Counted from the stretch's first letter, positions 7,506 to 16,774 are shown. The stretch: DNA of 64,000 nucleotides from Jannaschia pohangensis (GCF_900113875.1 NZ_FORA01000001.1:744001-808000); one strand, 5' to 3'. Notes: generated from the sequence alone by a model not told the origin. Numbers and translations are program-made.

Positions 7506-8253
7506 CTCCTCCCTATGGAAGTCAGTCTTGCGGAACGTCTACCAGTTGTTGAATCGCCGAACAAACCCAAGGCGGCTTCGCTCTCGTTTCACATTGATCT
7601 GAAACGCTTCATTAGATCAAAACGGCCATCTTTGTCTCTGGGAAACCAAGTTCTGAAATCGCTCAAGACTTGCGCTGCAAACCCATGGCAAAACTCACGT
7701 CAAACTTCTGCACGTTTTCGTTCGTCGATTGCAGACCGGCCATTCGTGCGGATCGCAGCATCGTTGAAATTGGGCTCGGAGCTGACATCGGAAGCAGCGC
7801 AGCATCGGCGCGTCAGTGTCCTTCACCGGCGACATCTTCCGGCCCGTCCTGGCCGATCCCGCGCAGTCGCAGCGCTAACTAAGCAGATGCAGCGAAAGCC
7901 AACTTGGTCCCGCATCCCCGACATCCGCCACGACCATCACCCCCGAAACCGCCCCGCCATCTGCGGCGTCGCACTTATGACCGATGGCGGCCTGCCCCCG
8001 CATCAGGGACGCACCCGGTACCACCGTCTGCGATGGCCCGCAGGGACCCGCCCATTCCGCCAACCCCGCTCTCATCCCCTCCCCACCGTGATCGCCCGTC
8101 GCGTCACCCGCATATCCGACGTGGATCACCCGTGGATCACCCTTCGATTTCGCCCCCAGACTTGAACCCGCTTCATGAAGGTGATGCAGATTATGAGTTT
8201 GCGTCCGCGTCGCGCACGCGCGAAAAGGCTGGACCCAAATTGCAGGTTCCCCG
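7506..8253. other. Gene-poor decayed stretch
   Basis: No convincing intact gene is seen. The part from about 7500 to 7760 is visibly less GC-rich than the flanks and has no codon bias in any frame. The part near 7875-8105 may hold a remnant, listed separately. The frames open here on the plus strand are rich in Arg, Pro and His and look like chance frames in GC-rich DNA. Confidence 0.5.
7875..8105 (-). pseudogene. Doubtful PAAR-like remnant
   Basis: A minus-strand frame reads GDATGDHGG, then QTVVPGASLMRGQAAIGHKC and GGAVSG. The spacing resembles PAAR spike proteins (GD...HGG, G-x-P-x-V-x-x-x-G-x-x-A-A-x-x-G-D), though the key Asp after the last Gly is His here. The frame has no credible start and is embedded in decayed sequence. 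I call it mainly because a type VI lipase fragment lies downstream on the same strand. Confidence 0.22.
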
Positions 8254-9264
8254 ATGTCAGATGCCCTTTCCGACCTTTTGAAAACCCGTGACTGGCTCTT
8301 GGCCGACGGGGCCACGGGCACGAACCTGTTCAACATGGGGTTGGAGGCCGGAGACGCGCCCGAATTCTGGAACGAGACGGCGACCGACAAGATCACCAAG
8401 CTCTATTCCGGCGCGGTCGATGCGGGGTCTGACATCTTCCTGACCAACACCTTCGGGGCCAATGCCTCCCGCTTGCGACTGCACGGCGCCCAGGCCCGCG
8501 CCCATGATTTCAACAGGATGGGGGCCGAACTTGGCCGCGATGTCGCCGACCGCGCGGGCCGACCCGTCATCGTCGCGGGTTCTGTCGGGCCGACGGGTGA
8601 CATCATGGCCCCGATGGGCCCGCTCACCCACGAGGTCGCCGTCGAGATCTTCCATGAACAGGCCGAAGGCCTGAAGGCCGGGGGCGCCGATGTCCTCTGG
8701 GTCGAGACGATTTCCGCCCCCGAGGAACTGAAAGCCGCCGCCGAAGCCGCCGAGCGGGCCGACATGCCCTGGTGCATCACCATGAGCTTCGACACGGCGG
8801 GGCGCACCATGATGGGCACCACCAGCGCCGAGATGACGCGCATCATCGGGAAACTGTCCCACAAACCCGTGGCTTATGGCGCGAACTGCGGTGTCGGCGC
8901 CTCTGACCTGATCCGCACCGTGATGGGATTCGGCGCGACCGAGCGCCCCCTGATCGCCAAGGGCAACGCGGGCATCCCCAAGTACCACGAAGGCCACATC
9001 CATTACGACGGCACACCCGACCTGATGGCCGATTATGCCGTCATCGCCCGCGACGCTGGGGCGACGATCATCGGCGGCTGCTGCGGGACGACGCCCGACC
9101 ATCTGCGCGCCATGCGCACGGCACTCGAGACGCGCCCGCGCGGCCCCGCCCCCGATCTCGCCGATGTCGCGACCCGTCTGGGCGGCTTCTCGTCGGACAG
9201 CGACGGGACCGATGGCAAGGGCCCGACGCGCGACCGCACCAGTCGACGGCGCGCCCGCACCTGA
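8254..9264 (+). CDS. bmt: Homocysteine S-methyltransferase (Bmt/MetH N-terminal type)
   Basis: A 336-residue zinc methyltransferase that transfers a methyl group to homocysteine to make methionine. LLADGATGTNL at the start, Cys-212 (GANCGVG) and Cys-276/Cys-277 (GGCCGTTP) are the three zinc ligands of the family. It is usually annotated as betaine-homocysteine methyltransferase. In Rhodobacterales, genes of this type can be the catalytic part of a methionine synthase split over separate proteins, and the matching corrinoid protein lies 2.1 kb downstream at 11382. The last 30 residues are a charged, low-complexity tail. It overlaps the next gene by one base. Confidence 0.88.
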   Translation: MSDALSDLLKTRDWLLADGATGTNLFNMGLEAGDAPEFWNETATDKITKLYSGAVDAGSDIFLTNTFGANASRLRLHGAQARAHDFNRMGAELGRDVADRAGRPVIVAGSVGPTGDIMAPMGPLTHEVAVEIFHEQAEGLKAGGADVLWVETISAPEELKAAAEAAERADMPWCITMSFDTAGRTMMGTTSAEMTRIIGKLSHKPVAYGANCGVGASDLIRTVMGFGATERPLIAKGNAGIPKYHEGHIHYDGTPDLMADYAVIARDAGATIIGGCCGTTPDHLRAMRTALETRPRGPAPDLADVATRLGGFSSDSDGTDGKGPTRDRTSRRRART

Positions 9265-10103
9265 TGCGCCACAAAGCCCTGATCGGCGCGGCGGCTCTGG
9301 TGATGGCCGGACTGGCCGGGTCCCTGCATCCGGCCTTCGACAGCCTGCGAATCGGCCTGCCCTATGCCAGCCTCGCCCTTCTGCTGCTGGCGCTGACGGT
9401 GCGCGGCTGGTTCCGTCGCCTGGGTCTTCTGCTGGCCGTCGCCGGCGCCGTTCCGGTGGCGGCCCTCGCCTGGCCCGCCGCCGATATGCCCACCCCGACG
9501 CTGCGCCTGTTGCAACATAATCTGCTCTACACCAATGCCGCGCCCACCCTCGCGGCGCGCCTGGCCGACCAGGATATCGCCACCTTTCAGGAGGTCTGGG
9601 CCTCAGAAGACACCATCCGCGCCCTCCCCTACGACAAGGAAATCTGCCTGCGCCGGGGCACGGCCAGCACGGCGGTCGTCTCCCGCCTGCCGGTCGTTGC
9701 CCGCGGCTGCCTCGACCGGGCGCAGGCCTGGATGCGGGTCCGGACACCGGCCGGCGACGTCACCGTCCTGGCCGTGCACCTGGCCTGGCCCTGGCCTGCG
9801 AGGGGCGGCGCGCAGCATCGCCAGATCGCAAGCCTGTCGCGGATGATAGCGGCCCTGCCCCAACCTGTGATCGTCGCGGGCGACTTCAACCAGGTCTCCT
9901 GGTCCGTCGCCGTCGCCCGCGTGGCCGCCGCCAGCCAGACGACAGTCCTCCCCGGCCTGCGCCCCAGCTACTGGATCGGTGGCCTGCTGCCGCTGCCCAT
10001 CGACCACGTCCTTTTGCCCGAGGGCTGGACCGGAAGCGCCACGCTCGCCGGCCGCCACGGGTCCGACCATGCGGCCATCGCGGCGCGGATCACCGCCCCA
10101 TGA
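9264..10103 (+). CDS. Endonuclease/exonuclease/phosphatase family membrane protein
   Basis: A 279-residue protein with three hydrophobic segments in the first 75 residues, then an EEP-fold domain facing the periplasm. The EEP motifs are LLQHNLL (N of strand 1), TFQEVW (metal-binding Glu), VIVAGDFNQ (catalytic Asp-Asn pair) and GSDHAAIAA (catalytic Asp-His). Family members cleave phosphodiester bonds in nucleic acids, lipids or inositol phosphates. The substrate here is unknown. The start overlaps the bmt stop (TGATG), so it is probably co-translated, with no evident functional link. Confidence 0.85.
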   Translation: MRHKALIGAAALVMAGLAGSLHPAFDSLRIGLPYASLALLLLALTVRGWFRRLGLLLAVAGAVPVAALAWPAADMPTPTLRLLQHNLLYTNAAPTLAARLADQDIATFQEVWASEDTIRALPYDKEICLRRGTASTAVVSRLPVVARGCLDRAQAWMRVRTPAGDVTVLAVHLAWPWPARGGAQHRQIASLSRMIAALPQPVIVAGDFNQVSWSVAVARVAAASQTTVLPGLRPSYWIGGLLPLPIDHVLLPEGWTGSATLAGRHGSDHAAIAARITAP

Positions 10104-10180
10104 CGAAAAACCGCGCCCCCTTCTCTGCTTTGCAAATACTCCGGCCCGGCAGGGTCGAACCGCATCTTGCACGCCGCCCT

Positions 10181-11224
10181 TCAGAACAGCGACATCTGCG
10201 ACCCCGGCACCCGGAACAAATCGCAGCGCAGCGGCGGCAGGCGCTGCTCCAGACCCGTCTCGCGACAGGCCCGTACGAACCGCTGCTGCAACAGGTCGGC
10301 GTGAACACCCCGGCCCCGCATCCGCTGACCGAAACCCGCGTCATAGAGCTTGCCGCCGTGGAATTCGCGTATCCGGCCCAACACCTTGCGGGCGCGGTCA
10401 GGCACATGGCTGCGCAGCCATTCCTCGAAGAGCGGCGCCACCTCAAGCGGCAGGCGCAGCGGGATCATGCTGGCCGCGACAGCCCCCGCATCGGCGGCGG
10501 CGCGCAGCACCCCCTCCACCTCGTGATCGGTCAGCCCCGGAATGACGGGCGAGACCATGACCCGGACCTGCACCCCCGCCTTCGCCAGCGTCTCGATGGC
10601 GCGCAGACGCCGCGCGGGCGTGGGCACGCGCGGTTCCAGCCTGCGGGCCAGATCGGCGTCGAGCGTCGTGACCGACAGGCCGACGCGGCACAACTCCGGC
10701 CCCATCTCGGCCAGGATGTCGATGTCCCGCTCGACCATGGTGCCCTTGGTGGTGATGCCGACCGGATGGCGATGGTCGCGCAACACCTCCAGCAGGGACC
10801 GCATGATCCCGCGATCCCGCTCGATCGGCTGATAGGGGTCGGTGTTGGTGCCGATGGCGATCATCCGGGGCACGTAGGATCGCGCGCCCAATTCCCGCCG
10901 CAACGCCGCCGCCGCGCCGGGCCGTGCGATCAGCCGCGTCTCGAAATCGAGCCCCGGCGACAGGCCCAGCCAGGCGTGCGTCGGCCGCGCGAAGCAATAG
11001 ATGCAGCCATGCTCGCAGCCCCGGTAGGGGTTGATCGAGCGGTCGAACCCGAGGTCGGGGGATTTGTTCGTGCTGATGACCCGGCCGATCGTTTCGTCCC
11101 GCACTTCGGTCGGCAAGCGGTCGGGCAAGGGCGCGTCATGGGTATAGGGTTCGAACCGGCCTGCCGCATTCGACAGCGCCCCCCGCCCCGCCAGCCCCGG
11201 ATAATCGTGACGTGTCTGTCCCAT
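10181..11224 (-). CDS. PA0069/Rv2578c-type radical SAM protein
   Basis: A 347-residue radical SAM enzyme related to spore photoproduct lyase. The [4Fe-4S] cluster motif is CEHGCIYC (near residue 72), within the family signature INPYRGCEHGCIYCFARPTHAWLGLSPGLDF. TTKGTMVERD and MVSPVIPGLTDHE follow as barrel strands. The reaction is not established; relatives are suspected of DNA repair. A perfect LexA-type box lies 30-44 bases upstream of the ATG, supporting an SOS role. The start is backed by a GGGAGG site. Confidence 0.9.
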   Translation of the reverse strand: MGQTRHDYPGLAGRGALSNAAGRFEPYTHDAPLPDRLPTEVRDETIGRVISTNKSPDLGFDRSINPYRGCEHGCIYCFARPTHAWLGLSPGLDFETRLIARPGAAAALRRELGARSYVPRMIAIGTNTDPYQPIERDRGIMRSLLEVLRDHRHPVGITTKGTMVERDIDILAEMGPELCRVGLSVTTLDADLARRLEPRVPTPARRLRAIETLAKAGVQVRVMVSPVIPGLTDHEVEGVLRAAADAGAVAASMIPLRLPLEVAPLFEEWLRSHVPDRARKVLGRIREFHGGKLYDAGFGQRMRGRGVHADLLQQRFVRACRETGLEQRLPPLRCDLFRVPGSQMSLF

Positions 11225-11253
11225 CCGAACCTCCCGATGGGGGAATGTGATGA

Positions 11254-11268
11254 GAACATAAATAGAAC
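11254..11268. promoter_or_regulatory. LexA (SOS) operator
   Basis: GAAC-ATAAATA-GAAC is an exact match to the alphaproteobacterial LexA box (GTTC-N7-GTTC on the other strand). It sits 30 bases upstream of the radical SAM gene on the minus strand and 114 bases upstream of the corrinoid protein gene on the plus strand. The former is the more likely target. Confidence 0.75.
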
Positions 11269-11381
11269 ATCCGACACCTCACGACAAGAGGCGTCGCGCC
11301 CCGCCTGCCCCATGTCGCTTTTTGCGCTGACCCTGCGACCGCCTGTCGCCACATCGTATCATACACCGCCCGGAGGCCCCC

Positions 11382-12080
<699 letters not shown>

Positions 12081-12084
12081 CACC

Positions 12085-12112
12085 CCGGGGGGCCGCCACC
12101 GCCGCCCCCCGG
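12085..12112 (+). terminator. GC-rich hairpin after the corrinoid protein gene
   Basis: CCGGGGGGC and GCCCCCCGG pair over 9 bp with a 10-nt loop, four bases after the stop codon. There is no long T-tract, so it may stabilise the mRNA end or terminate only weakly. Confidence 0.45.
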
Positions 12113-12200
12113 CCCTTCGCGGCAATCGGTCAAGGCCCAGGTCACGGATTCCTTCCTGACACCAATTGTGGCGTCGACATGAGCGGCTCCGACAAGCCCC

Positions 12201-12761
12201 TCACCGCTTTGGCCTCCTAATCGATGACGGCGGACGCCCGTACAGCTTCTGGAAAGCGGCGTTGAACCGCCTGACGCTGCCAAACCCCGCCTTGAATGCG
12301 ATGTCTGCCATCGGCAACATGGTTTCATCCAGAAGGCGCTTCGCACGTCCTATGCGTAGCGTTTGGGCCGTCTGGAGCGGTGACGCTCCGATGTGGTTCG
12401 CAAACAGCCGCGACAAGTGCCTCGCGCCGACGCCAAGACGTTCTGCGAGGTCTTCCACACTGCCGATGTCCAGCGCGCCGTCTTCGATCAGCCTCAGCGC
12501 CCGTTCCACCGTGGTTCTGCTTCCCTTCCATGCGGGACAAAAAGGGGCCGTCTCCGGCCTGCACCGCAGGCAGGGTCGATAGCCCGCCCGTTCGGCGGCG
12601 GCGGCGGTCGGGAAATAGCTGACGTTCTTCGTGAGGGGGTGCTTCACGGGACAAACCGGTCGGCAATAGATCCCGGTCGTCCGGACGGCCGTGAAGAACT
12701 TGCCGTCATAGGCCGGGTCACGCCTCAATCGCGCTTCGTTGCAGGTAACGAAATCAAGCAT
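12201..12761 (-). CDS. Ada-like AraC-type regulator
   Basis: A 186-residue protein. Residues 1-80 are an Ada zinc-binding domain (DGKFFTAVRTTGIYCRPVCP and GYRPCLRCRPE supply four cysteines), which in Ada senses methyl phosphotriesters. Residues 85-183 are an AraC HTH. The methyltransferase domain of Ada and the AlkA glycosylase domain of Ada-AlkA fusions are both absent, so the protein is either a stand-alone methylation sensor or an Ada-AlkA gene cut short after the HTH. No glycosylase-like frame follows within the next 120 bases. Confidence 0.85.
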   Translation of the reverse strand: MLDFVTCNEARLRRDPAYDGKFFTAVRTTGIYCRPVCPVKHPLTKNVSYFPTAAAAERAGYRPCLRCRPETAPFCPAWKGSRTTVERALRLIEDGALDIGSVEDLAERLGVGARHLSRLFANHIGASPLQTAQTLRIGRAKRLLDETMLPMADIAFKAGFGSVRRFNAAFQKLYGRPPSSIRRPKR

Positions 12762-12888
12762 GGCAGCAGTTTAGAACCGAAAGCGCCTTGAGACGAGCGG
12801 GCCCGGGTGATGGTGTCCGAAAACGGCCAGCGCGGCCATGACAAAGTGCGTAGGTGTCCCGAAGTTCAACGGATCACGGAGATCTGCC

Positions 12889-13806
12889 ATGCGCATGACA
12901 CCGCAGGATTGGGCGCGGCTTTTCGTGCTCTCGGTCCTCTGGGGCGGGTCGTTCTTCTTTGTCGCAGTCGCGGTCAAGGAGCTTCCGCCTCTGACTGTCG
13001 TCACGCTGCGCACGGGTATCGCGGCACTTACACTCATGGTGATCCTGCGCTTTCGGAGGGAACCGTGGCCCGTCGCGAAAGGAACAATCGCCGCCTTCTT
13101 CATCATGGGCCTGTTGAACAACCTCGCACCGTTCAGCCTTCTCTTCTGGGCGCAGACCATGATCCCGAGCGGACTTGCCTCGATCCTGAATGCGACGACG
13201 CCGATCTTTTCGATCATCGTTGCGCACTTCCTTTTGGCGGACGAGCGCATGGCTGCGAACAAGGCCGTCGGCATCCTGTTCGGATTTCTCGGCGTTGTCG
13301 TTCTGCTCGGTGGCGATCTGCTGACAGGGGCCAGCCTGGCCTCTCTGGGAATGCTGGCCTGTCTGGGTGCGGCACTGGCCTACGGGTTTGCAGGGGTCTA
13401 CGGGCGCAGGTTCAAGGCAATGGACCTGACGGCGACACAGGTGGCATTCGGACAACTCGTCGCGACGACGATCATGATGGTGCCAATCGTCTCGGTCATG
13501 GACAGACCCTGGAACTTGCCCATGCCTGGTCTTGCAGTGATTGCGTCGGTGCTGGCGCTCGCTATCGTTTCAACGGCGCTGGCCTACGTTCTCTTCTTCC
13601 GCATCCTGGCATCCGCCGGGGCGGTAAATGTCGCTCTCGTCACGCTTCTTGTTCCCGTCAGCGCGATCCTGCTTGGCACGGTCATCCTGCAAGAAGAACT
13701 AGCCGGTCGGCACTATGTCGGGATGAGCCTGATCGCCATCGGCCTGCTGGCGATTGACGGACGAACAATTGACCTGTTGCGCGGCAAGGGAAGCGGGAGG
13801 CCCTGA
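12889..13806 (+). CDS. EamA/DMT-family transporter
   Basis: A 305-residue membrane protein with ten predicted helices in two EamA repeats: VLSVLWGGSFFFVAVAVK opens repeat one and GMLACLGAALAYGFAGVYGR opens repeat two. Such carriers export amino acids or other metabolites; the substrate is unknown. I choose the ATG at 12889 because a GGAG site lies 7 bases before it; an in-frame ATG at 12838 lacks one. It is transcribed away from the Ada-like regulator. Base use here is less GC-rich than in neighbouring genes, which hints at acquisition. Confidence 0.88.
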   Translation: MRMTPQDWARLFVLSVLWGGSFFFVAVAVKELPPLTVVTLRTGIAALTLMVILRFRREPWPVAKGTIAAFFIMGLLNNLAPFSLLFWAQTMIPSGLASILNATTPIFSIIVAHFLLADERMAANKAVGILFGFLGVVVLLGGDLLTGASLASLGMLACLGAALAYGFAGVYGRRFKAMDLTATQVAFGQLVATTIMMVPIVSVMDRPWNLPMPGLAVIASVLALAIVSTALAYVLFFRILASAGAVNVALVTLLVPVSAILLGTVILQEELAGRHYVGMSLIAIGLLAIDGRTIDLLRGKGSGRP

Positions 13807-14013
13807 ACACCGGCGGCCAATGAAATCCCGCCGACGACCCGCAGAAGGCCCGCATGAGGACTGGCCCGCCAAGACCCGAAAACCGCACGTCCCTGCCCCG
13901 CCCGCAGGCCCCGCGAAAAACGCCGCGCGCGGTCGACCCGAAGCGGCCAGGGGGCTTTCCAGCGCCCGCTTTTGGTGCGCAATCTGACCCCGATACCCCG
14001 AAAAGGACCTGCC

Positions 14014-14622
14014 ATGACCCTCACCCTGTTCCTTGCCCGTGGCACCATCTCCATGTCGGTCCATGCCGCGCTGGAGGAGGCGGGCCTTCCCCATGACCTG
14101 AACTGGGTGGATTTCAGCAAGAACGATCAGCGCGACCCGGCCTATCTGGCCATCAACCCCAAGGGGCGCGTCCCCACGCTGATCGCGCCCGAGGGAACGC
14201 TGACCGAAGCCGGGGCCATCCTGCAGTGGATCGCGACACAGTCCCCCGGCCTGATGCCCGACGATCCCTGGCAGGCGGCGAAACTGCGCGAGGTGATGTT
14301 CTACCTCGCCTCCACGGCCCATGTCGCCCACGCCCACAAGATGCGCGGCCACCGCTGGGCCGACGACCCGGCCGCACAGGCCGCGATGACGGCCAAGGTG
14401 CCGCAGACGATGACCGACTGCGCGACCTGGCTCGAAGACCGTCTGTCCGGCGACTGGCTGGGGGCGGCGTTCTCGGTGGCCGACCTCTATCTTTGGAACG
14501 TGGCCCTTTGGTTGCCCGGCGACAACGTGGACATGACCCGCTTCCCCAAGCTCGCGGCCCACAGCGCGAGGGTCGCCGCCCGCCCCGCCGTCGCCCGCGT
14601 CATCGCCCTGCACGACGGCTGA
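14014..14622 (+). CDS. Glutathione S-transferase
   Basis: A 202-residue GST. The thioredoxin-like half holds FLARGTISMSVHAALEEAGL (with a Ser in place of the usual catalytic Tyr/Cys), then NPKGRVPTL and the glutathione-contacting EAGAILQWIA. The all-helical half ends with FSVADLYLWNVALWL, the conserved N-capping box. It would conjugate or reduce electrophiles with glutathione. The start is the ATG after AAAGGACC; 13807-14013 upstream holds no gene. Confidence 0.88.
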   Translation: MTLTLFLARGTISMSVHAALEEAGLPHDLNWVDFSKNDQRDPAYLAINPKGRVPTLIAPEGTLTEAGAILQWIATQSPGLMPDDPWQAAKLREVMFYLASTAHVAHAHKMRGHRWADDPAAQAAMTAKVPQTMTDCATWLEDRLSGDWLGAAFSVADLYLWNVALWLPGDNVDMTRFPKLAAHSARVAARPAVARVIALHDG

Positions 14623-14692
14623 GCCATCCAGCTTGGCGCGGACCGCCGCAGCCCCCATATCCAGAGGGACACCCGAACCCCGGAGCCACGCC

Positions 14693-14905
14693 ATGCCCCT
14701 CGACCGCCTTGTCCTGATCCTCGTGATCGTGATCGCCGCCGCTGCCGCGACCGTCTGGCTGGGCGCGGTGGTCGCGGCCAGCGTCGCCTTCCCCGCCGGG
14801 ACCTTCCTGCTGATCCCCGCTGCTCTTGTGGCCTATGTGGTTTTCCGCGTCGTGGCCGACCGTCTGGGCAACCGCGACGATGACCGCTACGACAAGATGG
14901 ACTGA
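14693..14905 (+). CDS. Small two-helix membrane protein
   Basis: A 70-residue protein with two hydrophobic helices (about residues 5-25 and 30-52) and a charged tail (DRLGNRDDDRYDKMD). No family is recognised. It lies 15 bases before the YbjQ gene and is probably co-transcribed with it. Confidence 0.55.
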   Translation: MPLDRLVLILVIVIAAAAATVWLGAVVAASVAFPAGTFLLIPAALVAYVVFRVVADRLGNRDDDRYDKMD

Positions 14906-14920
14906 CACGCGGAGCCTGCC

Positions 14921-15235
14921 ATGATCCTGACCACCACCGACACCATCGCCGGGCGCGAGATCGCGGTGACACTGGGCCTCGTCAAGGGCTCCACCGTGCG
15001 GGCCAAGCACATCGGGTCCGACATCGTGGCGGGCCTGCGCAACATCGTCGGCGGCGAGGTCAAGGAATACGCCTCCCTCCTGACGGGCGCGCGCGAACAG
15101 GCCATCGACCGGATGATCGCCGAGGCGCAGGCCATGGGTGCAGACGCCATCGTCGGAATGCGGCTCGAGACGTCGACAATCACGCAGGCCGCCTCCGAAG
15201 TGATGGCCTATGGCACGGCGGTGAAACTGGCGTGA
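14921..15235 (+). CDS. YbjQ/UPF0145 family protein
   Basis: A 104-residue protein matching the UPF0145 family from end to end: ILTTTDTIAGREIAVTLGLVKGSTVRAKHIG, then EYASLLTGAREQAIDRMIAEAQAMGADAIVGMR and the final strand VMAYGTAVKL. The family forms pentameric rings and has no settled function. It overlaps the DUF1638 start by four bases (GTGA). Confidence 0.92.
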   Translation: MILTTTDTIAGREIAVTLGLVKGSTVRAKHIGSDIVAGLRNIVGGEVKEYASLLTGAREQAIDRMIAEAQAMGADAIVGMRLETSTITQAASEVMAYGTAVKLA

Positions 15236-15873
15236 CTGCGGCCATCCCCCCCGATGCCGTCCTTCTGCGCGACGGGCTGGCCCCGCGCGGCACGGGCCGG
15301 GTCCTGATCCTGGCCTGCGGGGCGCTGGCACATGAAATCCTTGCCATCAAGGCGGCCAGCCACCTCGACCACATCGACCTGCACTGCCTGCCCGCGATCC
15401 TGCACAACCACCCCGAACGTATCCCGGCGGCGGTCGAGGCAGCGGTGGCCGCGCATTCCGACGCCTATGCGCGGATTTTCGTGGCCTACGCCGATTGCGG
15501 CACCGGCGGCCTGTTGCCGGCGACCTGCACGCGCCTTGGGGTCGAGATGATCGAGGGGCCCCATTGCTACGCCTTCTTCGAGGGCGTCGAGCGGTTCATC
15601 GCCCGGGACGAGATCGACGCCTTCTATCTGACCGACTTCCTGGCCCGCCAGTTCGATGCCTTCGTGACCAAACCGCTGGGCCTCGACCGGCATCCGGAGC
15701 TGCGGGACATGTATTTCGCCCACTACACCAAGGTGGTCTATCTGGCGCAGACCGACGATCCAGACCTGACCGCCCGCGCCCGCGCCGGGGCCGACGCCCT
15801 GGGCCTCGCGTTCGAGCGGCGGTTCACCGGCCTTTCCCCCTTCGCCACGGCCATGGCGGGGGGGCTGGCATGA
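15232..15873 (+). CDS. DUF1638 protein
   Basis: A 213-residue protein starting at a GTG that overlaps the ybjQ stop. The family signatures are LILACGALAHEIL, HCLPAILHNHPERIP, YADCGTGG and YAFFEGVERF. Conserved Cys and His residues suggest metal binding. DUF1638 genes often occur near corrinoid methyltransferase genes, and here the corrinoid protein lies 3 kb upstream. A role in methyl-transfer chemistry is therefore possible but unproven. Confidence 0.88.
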   Translation: MTAAIPPDAVLLRDGLAPRGTGRVLILACGALAHEILAIKAASHLDHIDLHCLPAILHNHPERIPAAVEAAVAAHSDAYARIFVAYADCGTGGLLPATCTRLGVEMIEGPHCYAFFEGVERFIARDEIDAFYLTDFLARQFDAFVTKPLGLDRHPELRDMYFAHYTKVVYLAQTDDPDLTARARAGADALGLAFERRFTGLSPFATAMAGGLA

Positions 15874-16043
15874 CCTTGGACGATGCCATCCTCTGCGATC
15901 CGCCGCTGACCCGCGGCGCGCACCAGGACCCTGCAAAAGCGAGTGCCGCCTTGCACGATCCTCGGGACCGGATCACCGGCACCGCAACCCTCCGGGCCTC
16001 GACGCAGGCCCAATCCCGCCATGACCCTGTCTGTCCTGCCTGA
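15870..16043 (+). CDS. Possible small ORF coupled to DUF1638
   Basis: An ATG overlapping the DUF1638 stop (ATGA) opens 57 codons (MTLDDAILCDPPLTRGAHQD...). The overlap suggests translational coupling. The composition is unremarkable, no family is recognised, and its end overlaps the next frame. It could be chance. Confidence 0.22.
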   Translation: MTLDDAILCDPPLTRGAHQDPAKASAALHDPRDRITGTATLRASTQAQSRHDPVCPA

Positions 16044-16278
16044 CCCGGACATCGCCTTTCCGCGTCCGCTCAGCCCTGCGGAACTGACAGAATTGGTGCG
16101 TATGTTGGTCGCGTTCAAACTGATCCCGGGTGAGCATCGCGGATTCGAGAGCCCGCTGATCAATGACCTTTTGAGGCAGGCCATCGCGCGGGCGCCCTCC
16201 ATCCCCGTCGCGATGGCCGGCCATGTGACCCCGCTGCGTGACGCCTTCGATGTTCTGATCGCGGGAAACAGGGCGTGA
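16021..16278 (+). CDS. Hypothetical protein
   Basis: An 85-residue protein (MTLSVLPDPDIAFPRPLSPAELTELVRMLVAFKLIPGEH...) with no recognised family. It ends just before another unrecognised frame, which is open from 16259 in a different phase. The two may be halves of one gene joined by a frameshift near 16270, since the second lacks a good start and its frame overlaps this end. Confidence 0.45.
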   Translation: MTLSVLPDPDIAFPRPLSPAELTELVRMLVAFKLIPGEHRGFESPLINDLLRQAIARAPSIPVAMAGHVTPLRDAFDVLIAGNRA

Positions 16279-16333
16279 CAGCCGCCGGAGCTTTCTCGAC
16301 CGCCTGCCCGACGATGCCGCGCGCAGGCGGACC

Positions 16334-16774
16334 GTGTCGGATTTCTTCCTGCCACTGCTGGCCGAGACGGAGATCCCTCTGCATCCCTACGCCGGTACGC
16401 CGACTGCCTTCGGCCCGACGCCCTCCCCCGAAGCCACAGCCCCCCTGGACCGCCCGATTTCCTTCGTCCGCGCCTTTGCCCCGATCCAGTGGTCGCTCCT
16501 CCTTGCGGGAAGATTCGCGATGCGTTCCCTCGATGACCGGCGGCGCGGCGATACCGACAAATCGGCCTCGGACGCTGTTGTCATCCTGTTCCGGGATTTC
16601 GTGCTGACACTGGCGCAGGATGCGGCCCATGGCACCCCCGCCCCGCCATTCTGGGAGCCGGAATTGAGACGGTCCGATCTGGTAACATCCAACGCCTATG
16701 GAAACATGAAGGCGCTCGAGTTCTCCGAGGGCGACATGCGTGACGCCTTGGCCCCTTGGAAGATCATCGACTGA
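16334..16774 (+). CDS. Hypothetical protein (possible 3' half of a split gene)
   Basis: A 146-residue frame starting at a GTG without a clear ribosome site (VSDFFLPLLAETEIPLHPYAGTP...). Sequence upstream of the GTG reads well as protein (SRRSFLDRLPDDAARRRT) back to 16259, overlapping the previous gene. It contains a hydrophobic stretch near residues 45-60 and a FRDFVLTLAQDAA helix. No family is recognised. Confidence 0.45.
   Translation: MSDFFLPLLAETEIPLHPYAGTPTAFGPTPSPEATAPLDRPISFVRAFAPIQWSLLLAGRFAMRSLDDRRRGDTDKSASDAVVILFRDFVLTLAQDAAHGTPAPPFWEPELRRSDLVTSNAYGNMKALEFSEGDMRDALAPWKIID

Noticed and set aside
7490-7520. CTCCTCCC flanked by CCAT/ATGG, like a CcsR loop
   Set aside because: On the other strand it is simply the GGGAGGAG ribosome site and ATG of the small gene starting at 7505. 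The stem is only 4 bp and there is no second hairpin.
7446-8165. An open plus-strand frame of 239 codons
   Set aside because: It crosses decayed sequence, is rich in Arg, Pro and His, has no ribosome site and no family match.
11140-11165. GGTTCGAAC, resembling a tRNA T-loop
   Set aside because: It lies within the radical SAM coding sequence (residues FEPYT) and there is no acceptor stem or anticodon arm around it.
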